From: Alisma plantago-aquatica
Lineage: Eukaryota > Streptophyta > Magnoliopsida > Alismatales > Alismataceae
Direction of reading: 5' to 3'
Length of the DNA stretch: 64,000 nt
NCBI GenBank assembly: GCA_963693085.1
Contig: OY856409.1
Coordinates: 1,337,862,915 to 1,337,926,914 of the forward strand
Below are positions 35,520 to 48,187 of the stretch, piece by piece. Each line of letters opens with the position of its first letter. The first letter of the stretch is position 1. Position numbers and translations under genes: made by a program. The notes beneath the pieces are model-generated. The model did no database searches, was not told the DNA's origin, and saw only the letters and a list, made by a program, of their open reading frames with translations.

Positions 35520-37720
35520 TTAAGTCCAAGTGATCTAACACGGCATCATGCTTCCACCGTGAAAGTACTTTAATCAGAGGGTCAACAACATTGGTTTTAA
35601 TTGGTACTTTGAAAATCTTCACGTCTCCTCTATGTACGGTCTCTCGTATGAAATGGGAGCACTTTAATATAAGATTAGAATGTAGATGTGGTTTGGTTTC
35701 CTTAGCTTGTGTAATAGATCCATTGTTGTCACTATATGGCTATACTGTGTCATCAATGGATGGAACCACTCCTAGTTTGTCAATGAACAACTTGATCCAT
35801 ACTGCTTCCTTTGTTGTACTGAAGATACCAATGTACTTTGCCTATTTTGTAGAATCAACTACTATATCTTTATTGGAACTCTTTCTTATAGTTTTGCCAT
35901 TTAGGCAAAACATAAAACATAATTTTGATCAATAATTGTCCTTGTCGAGTGGAAGCTTGCATTGGTGTAGCACTACTAGTTTGTCAATGAACAACTTGAT
36001 CCATACTGCTTCCTTTGCAGTACTGGAGATACCAATGCACTTTGACTATTTTGTAGAATCAACTACTATATATTTATTGGAACTCTTCTTCACAATTCTG
36101 CCATTTAGGCAAAACATAAAACATAATTTTGATCAATAATTGTCCTTGTTGAGTGGAAGCTTGCATTGGTGTAGCACTACAACCAACTGTTCCTCGCCAT
36201 TGTAAATAAGGAATTGATCCTTAGTTATTATGAAGTACTTAAGGATGTTCTTTACAACAATACAATGACCTCCACTAGGATATGACTAGTACCTACTCGT
36301 CATGTTCAAAGTATACAAGACTTGGAATGTGTACAAACTATTGCATACCTGATATATGAAATTGCATATGCATATGGAATATTATAAACATGTTCCGTCT
36401 TTTCAAAATATCTAGGATACTGAGTACTAGAGAGACTTATTCCATGAGACACGAGTGAGTTTCCTCTCTTAGAATCTTACATGTTAAACTTTTTCAGCAC
36501 CTGGTCAATATATGTACTTTGAATTAGACCAAAAAGCCTTCTAGATCTATCTCTATAGATCTTGATTCCTAGTATATATAGGATTCTTATCCCAAGTCCT
36601 TCACGAGAAGGTATTTCCAACCATGTTTTAACCAACTGTTAGAGTAGGGATGTCATTCCCCATCATTACTATGTCATTAACATACGATATGAGGAATATC
36701 ATTATGCTCTGACTAACCTTCTTGTAAATACAATGGTCATCTTCATCTTGAATAAAGACAAACCATTTGACGTAAAAATGAAGGTTCCAACTCTGAGATG
36801 CTTGCTTACAATCCTCAGATTGATCATTCTTTCTTACAAACCTTTTTTACTTGATTTGTAGCGATAGAACCTTTAGGTTGTGCCATGCACACATCCTCAA
36901 GGAGATTCCCATTAAGGAATGCAATTTCAACATCCATTTTCCAAATTTCATAGTCATGATAAGGTGAAATGGCAAGCATGACCCTGATGGATTTAACTAT
37001 GGTAATTGGTGAAATTTTTTCATCATAGTCAACACCTTGAACTTATTTGAAACTTGTTGCTACCAATCAACCTTTGTTGGTTTGTACATTACCATCCATG
37101 TCAGTCTTCTTCTTGAAGACCAAGTTGCACCCTATGGGTTTTACCCCTTTGCCTGGATCCACCAAGGTCCATACCTTGTTGGTTTATATGGAATCCATCT
37201 CAAATCTCACGACTCAAGCTATTTCTCATAATCTGGTCCCTCAATAACCTCATTGTAGGTTTTTGGTTCATCATCATCAATGACTAACACATCATCTTGT
37301 TGAGACATGAGAAATCCATATCTCCCTAAATCAAGATGTGCCATACTAGATCATCGAGTGTCTTGTGTTACAGGAGGAACTTGATATTTCACAACATCTT
37401 GTTGGTCAACTTGTTCCTTATCATTTCTATAGGTTTGATGTTATCTTGTTAGTCTCAAACTTCTTTGAGTTCTATTTTCCTCCCACTAGTTCCTCTAGAA
37501 ATAAATTCTTTTTTGAGGTATACAACAATTCTAGCAAGAAACACTTTGTTGTAAGATGCAATATAGAAGTAATATCCCTTAGTTTCCTTAGTATATCAAA
37601 CAAAATGACAATTTTTATATTTGGGTCCAAGATAAACTATTTCCTAACACACCCTTTACATCACCAAATTGTCATAAAGACCCATTGGGATGTTTCCCTA
37701 TCCACATATCATATGGTGTC
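35520..37720 (-). pseudogene. Copia-B pol relic (integrase end, reverse transcriptase, RNase H)
   Basis: Read from 37720 downward: TPYDMWIGKHPNGSL (integrase C-terminal side), KEFISRGTSGRKIELKE, then WTLVDPGKGVKPIGCNLVFK, ISPITIVKSIRVMLAI, MDVEIAFLNGNLLEDV (reverse transcriptase), and RNase H pieces AKEAVWIKLFIDKL, SDNNGSITQAKE, VHRGDVKIFKVP. The order and wording are standard copia. Many stops and frameshifts are present, and a 204-bp tandem duplication repeats part of RNase H. The upstream part is cut by Gypsy-A at 37720. Confidence 0.88.
35772..36179. repeat. 204-bp tandem duplication within the Copia-B RNase H region
   Basis: 35772-35975 is followed at once by a close copy at 35976-36179, both starting CTAGTTTGTCAATGAACAAC. 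Read on the minus strand it repeats the AVWIKLFIDKL segment in the same frame. Confidence 0.92.
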
Positions 37721-38672
37721 TGTGACGCCCCGATCCCCGAGCCATCTCTAATGACCCCGAAGACCGCGGAGTCACCCTCAATAAACCACTCTTAACTTTT
37801 CTTTACTTGATCACTTAAATTCAACTTAAAAGAAAACCATAAAACTCGAATAACATCGAATTGAAATAAAACTGCGGAAGTAACTTACCATTAACCCTAT
37901 TAGGAGGAAAACCAAACTTACATGTCATATTACACTGTTCTATTCGAAATATGAAGCACAACAGATAAATTGTAAATTTAAGCTACATATTACATAACAT
38001 CCTCTCTATCTCACCACATGCCCAAGGACCGAGGGGAAAAGACCAAGAGACCTCTAAACCTAACTAAACACTACTTTCTAAGTGTCTGGGTGATACAATC
38101 CTTCAACTTCCTCGTGCAAACGCTGACCTGAAAAATGTTTCAGTAGGTTGGTGAGCTACTGGCTCAGTGAATAGAATTTCACCCAACCATCGCAGATAAC
38201 TCATATCATGTTTATTATTTGGAAATTAAACTACAAGAAATACTATATTGAACAGAGTTAGAATAATAAGATTTAAATAATAGGAAATATCAACATTTCA
38301 TCAAGTAACATCTGTTGCAATGCTATAGATACAATCAATAACAGAGGATATCAACATTCCATTTAACAAACAACTGATATAAATCTAAACTCAAATCTTT
38401 CTTAATTCTTTAATTCATAATAAACTATGTGAACCTATATGAACATATTTTAGCTTATGCCCTGATCATATGCAGTGTACTCTACATATGAAGACTTGTA
38501 GCGAACTACGATCTCACCGTATAAGACTTAGCCGACACCCCGGGATAGCTAAGTCTGACTACTCTCCTAGTCTGCAACATGGAAACTGGCTCTCTGGCCT
38601 CAGGACTCCTATTGTGTCGTAAACTAGACTCGTCCTCTAACCTAAGCACACAGGCGGAGAGTCAAGCCACGT

Positions 38673-38784
38673 ATTACTCTAGTGCCACCAGGATCCTGTC
38701 TCTGGTTGATGTTGGACACTACATGGCTTTTCTGTACTCTAGTGCCACCAGGATCCTATCTCTGGTTGATGTTTGACACTACAT
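38673..38784. repeat. About 62-bp tandem duplication in the Gypsy-A LTR
   Basis: TACTCTAGTGCCACCAGGAT and the following bases occur twice in a row. The same pair is in the other LTR (about 45715-45830), so the duplication predates the insertion. Confidence 0.9.
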
Positions 38785-40369
38785 TCTGTAATTTAAGGAG
38801 ACTTCCACTAGGGCTTCGTCCCCCGTACCACCTATTGGTACGTTCCGACCCCTGTATACTGGATGCACCGCCAGGATAGGTCATTTCGTCCCTAAGGCAT
38901 AGACCTCTTATAGGGATTCTACGGTGTTTAGGACACCTACATCTATTATTTTATTAAATTTGGAAAACTCTTACTATATGTTATCTCTTTCTCATTTATA
39001 CTTGACTTTGGTATCTCTATGATATCTCTTCAATTTAATCGAAGCTTATATCGTAACACGAATATCATTATGAACTGGACAAGATGTATACTCAAGTATT
39101 GTAGATACCAAGAGATTCAACATATAAAGCATGCAGGCAGATTTCAAGTTCTTGAATAAACCAAATTCATATCCCCATGAAATTTACTAAGAAATCAACA
39201 TTATTATGCATGCAGGCAGACTAAAATTCTTAAATAAATAGAAATCATATAAACTTGGCACATATACGCTGAAATCATACAAATGATCATCGTAACATGC
39301 TAACAAGAGTTATTTACTCAATATATATGAAATTGTCGGTAGCACTTGTAAATTATCTTAAAATTCCTCGATAATCGTGCACATCAACCTAAATTATGGG
39401 TTGAGCATCACATAAATCAATTAAAGATTAATTTGCTTGTCATGGCAAGATTCAACAAATAAACATACGTAGTAACCCAAATCTTGAACTATGCATCACA
39501 TAACTTAATTAAGTTTATAATTACTCATCATGTCACAAATTATTAATATTAATTGAAATTTCAAATGATTTCTTGAGTTGAGCATCTCATCACTCAAATG
39601 AGAGTTAAATCATTACCATGGCATGAATTATTATTAATAATCAGGAATTCCTAATAATATCTTCAAGAAGTGTGTCAATTTGAGTAAATATTAAATCACT
39701 CGCATTAAATATGACCTAGAGCGTGCATCTAGGTTTTCTTTGAATATTTTTCACATCATCGTCATTTCTTTGTAATCGTGCATCATTTAACTTATTGAAA
39801 TCGTATCGTCTGGGTTTATACCCATACTTTCCAGTTTCTGGTTGTGCACTACTATTTTCGACATTTAATCCAATAAATTAGGTTTCAATCAATCATGAAA
39901 TCTTTCTAAATCACACCGCACATATCAGTCAACTAATTGGCGTCGAGCAAGCATTAACAATTAAAATGTGAAATTTAATAATCGAGCGGCGCCAGCTCTG
40001 CTTGACACCTGGTTAAACGCCGACATCTGTGTTTAAATCCGATTTAAATCAAAACATTCATTTATTTGAGTCAATTCGTGCGATTGGGAGTGAAATTCTA
40101 CTCACCGCAGTTCAAGATGTCCGAATTTGACTGGAAACGCGTCCAGATGCCTATTTCCGGGCATCAGCAGATCATCTTCAACCTTGGAACAATCCAATTC
40201 TAACTTGCTTCACGTACATGTACATGTTGAAGCAACAAACTCGAATGGGTGCTTAATCATGGCTGATGACTACAGATTCTTGCTCAAACCTCTTGGCCGG
40301 AGTTGAAGCAGTTAATTCGAGGTGTTAGTTGTCAAAACGAGCTCCTACATGCTGCTTCGTGCAGCTATG

Positions 40370-40700
40370 GCTGCTGCTACGTAGGGGCGTCGCCTCCTTG
40401 CTTGGACGCCGCTAGGGCATTGAGGAGAAGGAGAAAGATAGGGGAATGTGACGACGCTGTTGGCCGAAGCTAAAGGACCAAGGACACCCGCCCCTTTCCC
40501 CCTTTATCTGTTCGGTCGACCAGCTGTTGCTCCTGCAGATGGAGGCACCGCCCAAGCTAGAAGAAGCACTACTAGGGCGAGGGATGAGAGGGGAAAGGGT
40601 GGAGGAAGAAGAGGAAGAAGAAGAGGAAATTGGGCGCCACTCAAACGGAGCCAAGGAGGCCCAAAACCGCCACCCTAGCTCACCTTCTCACGGCCAATCG
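40370..40700. other. GC-rich block in the Gypsy-A LTR
   Basis: GC-rich sequence with a GAAGAGGAAGAAGAAGAGG purine run. On the element's strand it lies near the LTR start, in U3. The cloverleaf of overlapping short frames here (Ser-, Glu- and Arg-rich) reflects composition, not a gene. Confidence 0.5.
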
Positions 40701-41020
40701 AGCGTCCTGTTGGGCGATGAAGATAAGGAAGAAAAGGGGGATTAAAGGGATATATCAATTAACTGTAAAAATTGCAACTTAGGTCCCTAGGTCTTGGAAA
40801 CGCCATAACTCTCACCTCGATTGTCTGATTTGGATGATTCTTTTTGCAAAGTTTCAAGCACGAGATCCTCTACAACCTCAAGGCATGAAATCATCCTAAT
40901 TAGATGATAACACTGGATCAAAGCACTAATTGCATCTATGAGTACTCAACATAGCTTAATTAACATAATGGTGCTATTATCATTGTACTTATTATTTAAC
41001 TTAGATATGGGTCATAACAA

Positions 41021-41035
41021 TCTCCCTCCCTTATA
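41021..41035 (-). other. Polypurine tract of Gypsy-A
   Basis: On the minus strand TTATAAGGGAGGGAGAT sits directly upstream of the 3' LTR. Confidence 0.8.
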
Positions 41036-41055
41036 AGAATTTCGTCCCAAAATTC

Positions 41056-42870
41056 CTAAAAGAGAAAAAGAAACTTGTTATGCATCTCGAATTCAAGATC
41101 CCACGTGGCTTCTTCTAAGTTGTGGTTCCTCCACAGAACTTTCACTAACGATATCTCACGATTCTTGAGCTTCTTGATCCTCTGATCAACTATCTGAATA
41201 GGTCCTTCAACATAGGACACATCTGATCTGAACTGTGCAGGTTCTGGGTCTACTATCTTCTCTGTACCAATCAATACATGAAATACATCATGTAGATTGG
41301 CCAACTCGGATGGAAAATCCAACCTATAGGCTACAGTTCCAATCCTCTCAATGACAGGATATGGGCCCATAAACCTAGGAGTCAGTTTGCCTCTCTTACC
41401 AAACCTCAGTACCCCTTTCCATGGTGAAACCTTCAGATACACTTCATCACCAACCTGAAACTCAAGAGGTCAACGCCTCTTCTCGGCATAACTCTTCTGT
41501 CTATCATGTGCAGCTTTCAATTGTTCTCTGATCACTGCAATCTTCTCGGTAGTCAAATCCACTATCTATGGTCCAAGAATCTACTTTTCACCCACCTCAT
41601 ACCAACATATGGGTGATCTACACTTTCTGCTATACAAAGCTTCATACGGTGCCATACTGAGACTGGAATGGTGATTGTTGTTGTATGCAAACTCTATAAG
41701 GCTCAAGTGTTCTTCCCAACTTCCATTGAAATACTAGACACATGCTCTCAGCATGTCCTCAAGAGTCTGAATGGTCCTTTCTGACTGATCCATCTGTGGG
41801 TGAAAAGTTGTACTGAACCTCAACTTTGTGCCCAAAGCACGATGCAACTGATTCCAAAACCTGGATGTGAACTTAGGATCTCTATCTGATATTATAGAAA
41901 TTGGGATACCATGCAACCTGACTATCTCATCCACGTATATCTTATCCAACTTTGGGACATCAAAGGTTGTCTTAACAGGAAGAAAGTGAGCAGACTTAGT
42001 TAGTCTATCCACAATCACCCATATCGAGTCACAACCTCTAGGTGTCGTGGGCAACCCTACCACAAAATCCATTGTGATATGTTCCCACTTCCACTCTAGT
42101 ATAGGAAGAGATTGCAAGGTACCTGTAGGTTTTTGATGTGCAGCCTTAACTTGCTGACACACACTATATCTAGCCACGTACTCAACTACATCCTTCTTCA
42201 TGCCTGACCACCGGTACAACTCCTTAAGATTCATGTACATATTAGTGTTACCTGGATGCATATCGTACATCGATGTATGTGCTTCCTCAAGAACCAGTTC
42301 CTTCAAATCACTGTCTTCAGGTACACACAACATGTCATGCTGATACAACAAACAATCATCTGAAAACCTGAACTCTGGTCTTTTTCCTTCTGTCATGTCC
42401 TGTATGATCTGTCGTAACTCACTGTCACTCTGTTGAAGTTCCTTGATCCGATCATAAAAGGTAGGTTTGACTTGCATCTGTGCAATCAAACCACTTTGTT
42501 CTATCACCCCTAAGTCTAAGTACAACTTCCGCATCTCTACTAGCAGGTCTCTCTTGTAACATGTCATAGAGAATACATCAGTTGTTGAACTTAACTTCTT
42601 GCTCAGAGAATCTGCTACCACATTCGCTTTTCCAGGATGATAATCTATCATCACATCATAATCCTTCATCAATTCTAACCATCTCCGTCATCTAAGATTC
42701 AAATCCTTCTGGGTAAAGATATATTTCAAACTCTTATGATCCGTAAACACCTGACACGTCTCACCATAAAGATAATGACGCCATGTCTTAAGAGCATGAA
42801 CTACAACAGCTAACTCCAAATCATGTGTCGAATAATACTCCTCATTCTATGCTACTTACTTCTTGTTACT
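41056..42870 (-). pseudogene. Gypsy-A pol remnant: RNase H, integrase, chromodomain-like tail
   Basis: Read downward from about 42860: [20 protein letters not shown] and [11 protein letters not shown] (RNase H); HPGKANVVADSLSKK (connection, near 42630); an integrase zinc-binding region (HPGNTNMYMNLKELYRWSGM) near 42270; the integrase core with ITMDFVVGLPTT, IISDRDPKFTSRFW and HPQMDQSERTIQTLEDML (D, D and E present); then MAPYEALYSRKCRSP, FMGPYPVIERIG and LVKVLWRNHNLEEATWD. The stretch 42672-41734 is open for 312 codons. Stops occur between 41734 and 41443. The reverse transcriptase part upstream of about 42870 is missing. Confidence 0.93.
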
Positions 42871-44743
42871 TATCCTTCTCATTTTGATCATATAGAAGAA
42901 ACATCCCTAAAATTGAAACATACAAGGTAAGAATTGATTATTCCTCATTCTTGTTATTACTGTAAGAATTTATTTCATATCGCACTTCACTTATATTATA
43001 TTTCTCCTTTTGTTCAAAACACACTCGTTACATTTCAAATTTATATCTTACTCTTTTCTCTGAGTCATTTTCATATTGTTTATCTACCTTTCAGAATAGC
43101 TACCTTTAAACCCTAGATTTTATTAGTGCTAGCTTACCTTTCATAGTGCAAATCTCATGATCTTGTTTTATAAAGATGCTAGTATGTAAGGTCAAATCGC
43201 TAGTGACATCCCTTGAACTACTTCAACTATAAACATTCTAGGGTTTGATCCTTATCAGTAACATATGGTTATTGTGATGTGACTTTGCTCCCTTAGTTTG
43301 AAATTCAAACTTTGGATCTCATAAGTTTTACTAAAGTCTTCATTATCTTATCACTGGAATTTCCTTTCTCTTACTTAGACATTCAGATAAATTACATTCT
43401 CAATTTACCTTGCTAGGGTTTCATCATCATAGTGTGTGTCATTATTTCATTCACTTAGACGTCTCTACTATGGTAGTTATGCATCATATATGATTCATTT
43501 TCTAAATTATGCAGTTTTTCTTTGTTTTAGGAACTAGTTTGTTAATCTATAGAGACTTAGAATCCAAAGGTAGTATGTATGAATGTATTAAACTTTATAA
43601 TAAAGATATACATTCCATACTCTCAATTATGTCATGTAATGCTCATTCCTTAATCAAGGTCATCATTCTAACATTTCCTTTGATTCAACTAAGTTTCTTG
43701 TCCTGGTCTTATGATTTACATATTCATCTAATTCTTGTTTTAACTCTTCTGAGGGCTCTTTATTTCTATGTACTTATTATATACTTAACTATTTTCTTCT
43801 ATTTTCTCTTTGCTTTGAAGTACATAAAAGTATTTTACTCTATTACATGATCCATTCCATGGTTGATTCTTACTATCTTAGCCCTTACATATTTAGAGTT
43901 CATATTCTTTTCCATATTCTCATATCTTTTCCATATTCTCATATTTAGAGTTCATATAATACTAATCATTAAATTTAATCTGAACCTTATATCGTGTTCC
44001 TTTATTTTCAGTTAAGGATTGCTCATATGAGGCCCCAACGTTGGGTCTCCGATATCAGTTCCAACTAATTCTTAGCTATTCTAACATTTCCCTTATATCT
44101 CAACATATTAGTATATGTACATTCTCACTATGATGCAAGTCTAAATTATCCAGAGTCTACTTGATACAAAGAATATAAATAATAAATAAATCACTTCATG
44201 ACACACAACAATATAAAAGAATCATAATTATTCTACAAACTGAAAATCTAAATTCATACATATAAGAGCATTTCTAGTGATCTCCAATCAAATAAGAAAT
44301 ATAAAGCAAGAGTTGTACCTACATTAATTTCCGGTTTCTTAACCCTAAGATTTCTAGGGTTTCTCTCTAGCCCATCCTTCCTCTGCATACCTGGCCAGGG
44401 TATTCATGGAAGAATAGATAGAGTAGCTTGATACTAGTCAATCTAAGTACTCAGATACCTGGCCAGAGTATCTAAATACTCAGACCTCCCAGAGATAAAG
44501 ACACATCACTTCCTATATACCTCACTTATAACTCTATCTTTCTATCCTAATAGTCCCTAACGACTCAGTCTAAGCTCTCTACTTGGTTCTCATGACCACA
44601 TCCTCTTCCTGCCAACTGCAATAGTATAACAGAACACTTCCTGTTAGAAAATTGCAATTAGAAGGAAGAAACCTAAGTCCTAATCTGATTGGTCTATTGT
44701 CGTCCCTTGACCTTGACTTAAAATAACCATGTACTCAACCTAT
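42871..44743 (-). other. Gypsy-A internal region without gag or reverse transcriptase
   Basis: About 1.9 kb of AT-rich sequence between the pol remnant and the primer binding site. No gag or protease is seen. 44390-44470 contains two copies of an ATACCTGGCCAG motif shared with the Gypsy-B leader (about 63417), so the part next to the LTR is probably the untranslated leader. A short duplication with TTTTCCATATTCTCATAT lies at 43906-43950. Confidence 0.55.
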
Positions 44744-44755
44744 GCTCTAATACCA
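44744..44755 (-). other. Primer binding site of Gypsy-A, tRNA-iMet type
   Basis: On the minus strand TGGTATTAGAGC, one base different from the initiator tRNA-Met site, seven bases after the 5' LTR end. Confidence 0.85.
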
Positions 44756-44762
44756 AAACTGT

Positions 44763-46660
44763 TGTGACGTCCCGATCCCCGAGCCATCTCTAATGACCCC
44801 GAAGACCGGAGAGTCACCCTTGGTAAACCACTCTTAACTTTTCTTTACTTGATCACTTAAATTCAACTTAAAAGAAAACCATAAAACTCGAATAACATCG
44901 AATTGAAATAAAACTGCGAAAGTAACTTACCATTAACCCTATTAGGGGGAAAACCAAACTTACATGTCATATTACACTGTTCTATTCAAAATATGAAGCA
45001 CAAGAGATAAATTGTAAATTTAAGCTACATATTACATAACATCCTCTCTATCTTACCACACGTCCAAGGACTGAGGGAAAAGGACCAAGAGGCTTCTAAA
45101 CCTAACTAAACACTACTTTATAAGCGTCTGGGTGATACGATCCTTCAACTTCCTCGTACTGATGCTGACCTAGAAAATGTTTTAGTAGGTTGGTGAGCTA
45201 CTGGCTTAGTGAATAAAATTTCATGCAACCATCGCAGATAACTCATATCATGTTTATTATTTGGAAATTAAACTACAAGAAATACTATACTGAACAGAGT
45301 TAGAACAATAAGATTTAAATAACAGCAAATATCAACATTTCATCAAGTAACATCTGTTGCAATGCTATAGATACAATCAATAACAAAGGATATCAACATT
45401 CCATTTAATGAACAACTAATACAAATCTAAACTCAAATCTTTCTTAATTCTTTGATTCATAAGAAACTCTGTGAACCTATATGAACATATTTTAGCTTAT
45501 GCCCTGATCATATACAGTAAACTTTACATATGAAGACTCGTAGCGAACTACGATCTCACCGTACAAGACTTAGACGACACCCCGAGATAGCTAAGTCTAA
45601 CTACTCTCCTAGTCTGCAATAGGGAAATTGGCTCTCTGGCCTCAACACTCCTATTGTGTTGTAAACTAGACTCCTCTAACTTGAGCACACAGGCGGAGAG
45701 TCAAGCCACCTATCACTCTAGTGCCACCGGGATCCTGTCTCTGGTTGATGTTGGACACTACATGGCTTTTCTGTACTCTAGTGCCACCAGGATCCTGTCT
45801 CTGGTTGATGTTGGACACTATATTCTGTAATTTAAGGAGACTTCCACTCGGGCTTCGTCCCCCGTACCACCTGTTGGTACGTTCTAACCCCCATATACTG
45901 GACGCACCGCCAGGATAGGTCGTTTCATCCCTAAGGCACAGACCTCTCATAGGAATTCTACGGTGTTTAGGGCACCTATGTCTATTATTTTATTAAATTT
46001 GGAAAAGTCTTACTATATGGTATCTCTTTCTCATTTATACTTGACTTTGGTATCTCTATGATATCTCTTCAATTTAATCGAAGCTTATATCGTAACATGA
46101 ATATCATTCTAAATTAGACAAGCTGTATACTCAAGTATTGCAGATACCAAGAGATTCAACATATAAATCATGCATGCAGATTTCAAGTTCTTGAATAAAC
46201 CAAATCCATATCCCCATGAAATTTACTGAGAAATCAACATTATTATGCATGCAGGCGGACTAAAATTCTTAAATAAATAGAAATCATATCAACTTGGCAC
46301 ATATATGCTGAAATCATACAAATGATCATCGTGACATGCTAACGAGAGTTATTTACTCAATATATATGAAATTGTCAGTAGCACTTGTAAATTATCTTAA
46401 AATTCCTCGATAATCGTGCACATCAACCTAAATCATGGGTTGTGTATCACATAACTCAATTAAAGATTAACTTGCTTGTTATGGCAAGATTCAACATATA
46501 AACATACGTTATAACCCAAATCTTGAACTATGCATCACATAACTTAATTAAATTTATAATTATTCATCATGTCATGAATTATTAATATTAATTGAAATTT
46601 CAAATGATTTCTTGAGTTGAGCATCTCATCACTCAAATAAGAGTTAAATCATTCACCAAC
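44763..46660 (-). repeat. 5' LTR of Gypsy-A, truncated by Gypsy-B
   Basis: Matches 37721 to about 39620 of the 3' LTR almost base for base, then stops at 46660 where unrelated sequence begins. The remaining 1.4 kb of the LTR is not in this window. Confidence 0.9.
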
Positions 46661-47086
46661 TGAAGGGTACCTACCTCCTCGTCCGCATCCACCTAAAAAT
46701 GTAGTTCCCATGGGGGTGAGACAATTGTAAATTTCCCCAGCGAGAGATATAACTCTCTGCCAGAAACATTATTATTGCAGTTAAATAAGATAAATATGAA
46801 CAGAGGAATCATATTTGTTTGACAACAGTTAATTCAATGTCTAACATATTAGAATATTATTTTTATCAGAAGCATTGCAGCTATAACTTGATAGAGCAAT
46901 ATGTCACTTATCCATTAAGGAATATGAAGAACATGTATAACAATTATTCACTATAGAATAATTGCCACAACATTAACTCTCTTCAGGCTTAGATCATATA
47001 TCTAATGCCTGGCATTGTCATAGTGGAGTCATGGCCTGTAGCCACACTCTTTCCACAAAGTAATGGGATCTTAATCCCTCAACTCA
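46661..47086 (-). repeat. Gypsy-B 3' LTR, terminal part
   Basis: Distal end of the LTR on the minus strand. It contains ACATTTTTAGGTGGATGCGG and ACGAGGAGGT, resembling the place in the Gypsy-A LTR that reads ACATTTTTCAGGT...ACGAGGA. It is cut at 47086 by CACTA-B, with TCA (47084-47086) as one copy of that element's target duplication. Confidence 0.65.
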
Positions 47087-47545
47087 CACTACTACAGAAA
47101 TATCATTCAGTGTCGCTTTTCTGGGCGTCGGTTATTTAGTAAAATCGACGCCTATAATATTAGACGTGGTTATTTAGACAAACCGACGTCTAAATTTGAA
47201 GACCACCCAGACACGGGTACCGCTTTCTATTCAGTGTCGGCTGAGTATAATCAACTGAAGCCTAAAATCGCCTGCAAAATCCAATTTTCGAGCGAAAAAA
47301 ATTTGGGTCACAAACAGCGTCGGTTTTTTACCTATTTACCGACGCCTATTTAAAATGAAATTTTACGCGAAAAGGTCCACGTTCGGTGTCGGTTATCCTT
47401 GGATAACCGACGCTGATAATGGTTCCCGCCAATTAATTTAGGGTAAAGATTGTCTAATTGGACGTCAGTTTTGTATTAGCAACCGACGCTGAAGATATTT
47501 AGGTGTCGGTTTTATATACAACTGACGCCTTTTATGAACATAATA
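47087..47545 (+). repeat. CACTA-B left terminal and subterminal repeats
   Basis: Repeated GGCGTCGGTTATTTA-type words and their complements (AACCGACGCC), often in inverted pairs 15-25 bases apart. They mark the subterminal binding region of the element. This GTCGGTT family occurs in other plant CACTA elements. Confidence 0.88.
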
Positions 47546-47549
47546 TCCC

Positions 47550-48000
47550 GTGATCACCCGACTCTTCCCCTTTCTTCTCTATTTCATTGCTAGAATTTCT
47601 CCCCGCTGCTGCTGCCGCCCGACTGCAACCCCCACCCGCCGCTGCTGCTGCTTGTGCGCCACCGCCGCTCCCTGCTCCTTCTGTGCCGCCGTCTCTAGTC
47701 CTAGTCGACGCGCCCTGTGGCTACGTCCCTGCCATGCGTCGGCGGTCCTGGAGCTCGCCGCGCCTGCCCTGCGCCGGCCGTCCTTTGCTTGACCTCACCT
47801 CGCCGCCGACCTGTCGACCTCACCTCGCCTCGACCTCGCCCTGCTTGCTTGCCCAGGTACCTGCCGACCTACCCAGGCGGCACCCAGGCGCGCCTAGGCG
47901 GCCAGGCGTTCACCTAGGGTCCCAAACCCAGGCGCCCAGCCTAGTTAGGCCTCTGGGATGCCTGGGCGATGCTTGGGCTGCGCCAAGGCACAATGCTGCT
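47550..48000 (+). other. GC-rich leader exon candidate of CACTA-B
   Basis: A GC-rich block with TGCTGCTGCCGCC-type runs and repeated CCCAGGCG words, followed at once by AT-rich sequence. Several overlapping Pro/Ala/Arg-rich frames cross it in different phases, as expected of composition rather than a protein. A possible splice donor CCCAG/GTACC lies near 47856. It corresponds in position to the GC-rich block at 15112-15517 in CACTA-A. Confidence 0.45.
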
Positions 48001-48083
48001 GTGTATTTTTTTAAAAAATTAAGTTATTTACTGATTTGTGTTTATTTATGTACTGATTTGTATTTATTTATGTATTGTTTCAG

Positions 48084-48187
48084 GAATTAATTGATCATCT
48101 GCTGCTGCCCGTCGTCTCCCTGCATGTCGCCTACTCACCTGCCTGCTTGCCTGCCTACTCGCCTACCTCCGTCTCGCCCAAACAGAG
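48084..48187 (+). other. Predicted untranslated leader exon 2 of CACTA-B
   Basis: Bordered by TGTTTCAG upstream and CAGAG/GTAAAT downstream, both good splice sites. C-rich, with GCCTGCCTGCTTGCC-like repeats. It would join to the acceptor at 50064 just before the tnp2 ATG. Confidence 0.45.

Larger units (their letters stand above)
3881..37720 (-). mobile_element. Copia-B: old minus-strand Ty1/copia element, split by later insertions
   Basis: Two pieces belong together. The right piece (35451-37720) carries decayed integrase, reverse transcriptase and RNase H on the minus strand, followed by a purine-rich stretch and the start of an LTR near 35487. The left piece (about 3881-6670) continues that LTR; its low-coordinate end resembles the 3' end of the Copia-A LTR, for example both contain TGTCACTGGAT. 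The split point is exactly the Copia-A insertion, where CATAT is duplicated. The upstream half of Copia-B is cut off at 37720 by Gypsy-A and lies beyond this window. It is the oldest layer of this half of the window. The left boundary is approximate. Confidence 0.75.
37721..41019 (-). repeat. 3' LTR of Gypsy-A, 3.3 kb
   Basis: On the minus strand it starts TGTTATGACCC at 41019 and ends CGGGGCGTCACA at 37721. It contains a GC-rich block (40370-40700) and a tandem duplication (38673-38784). Frames in the GC-rich block are not supported as genes. Confidence 0.9.
37721..46660 (-). mobile_element. Gypsy-A: Ty3/gypsy retrotransposon (chromovirus-like), internally deleted
   Basis: Minus-strand element inserted in Copia-B pol. 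The 3' LTR is 37721-41019, the pol remnant 41056-42870, the primer binding site 44744-44755, and the 5' LTR 44763-46660 is incomplete because Gypsy-B interrupts it. In about 200 compared bases of the LTRs (37801-38000 against 44843-45042) I count four differences, so it is younger than Copia-A. The integrase tail with LVKVLWRNHNLEEATWD points to the Tekay/Del-type chromoviruses. Gag, protease and most of reverse transcriptase are missing. Confidence 0.9.

Noticed and set aside
40412..40745. Ser-, Glu- and Arg-rich frames on both strands
   Set aside because: Composition effect of a GC-rich block inside the Gypsy-A LTR.
47550..48090. Pro/Ala/Arg-rich overlapping frames of up to 167 codons
   Set aside because: Several phases are open at once because the block is GC-rich; no domain, no consistent start, and it lies where an untranslated leader is expected.
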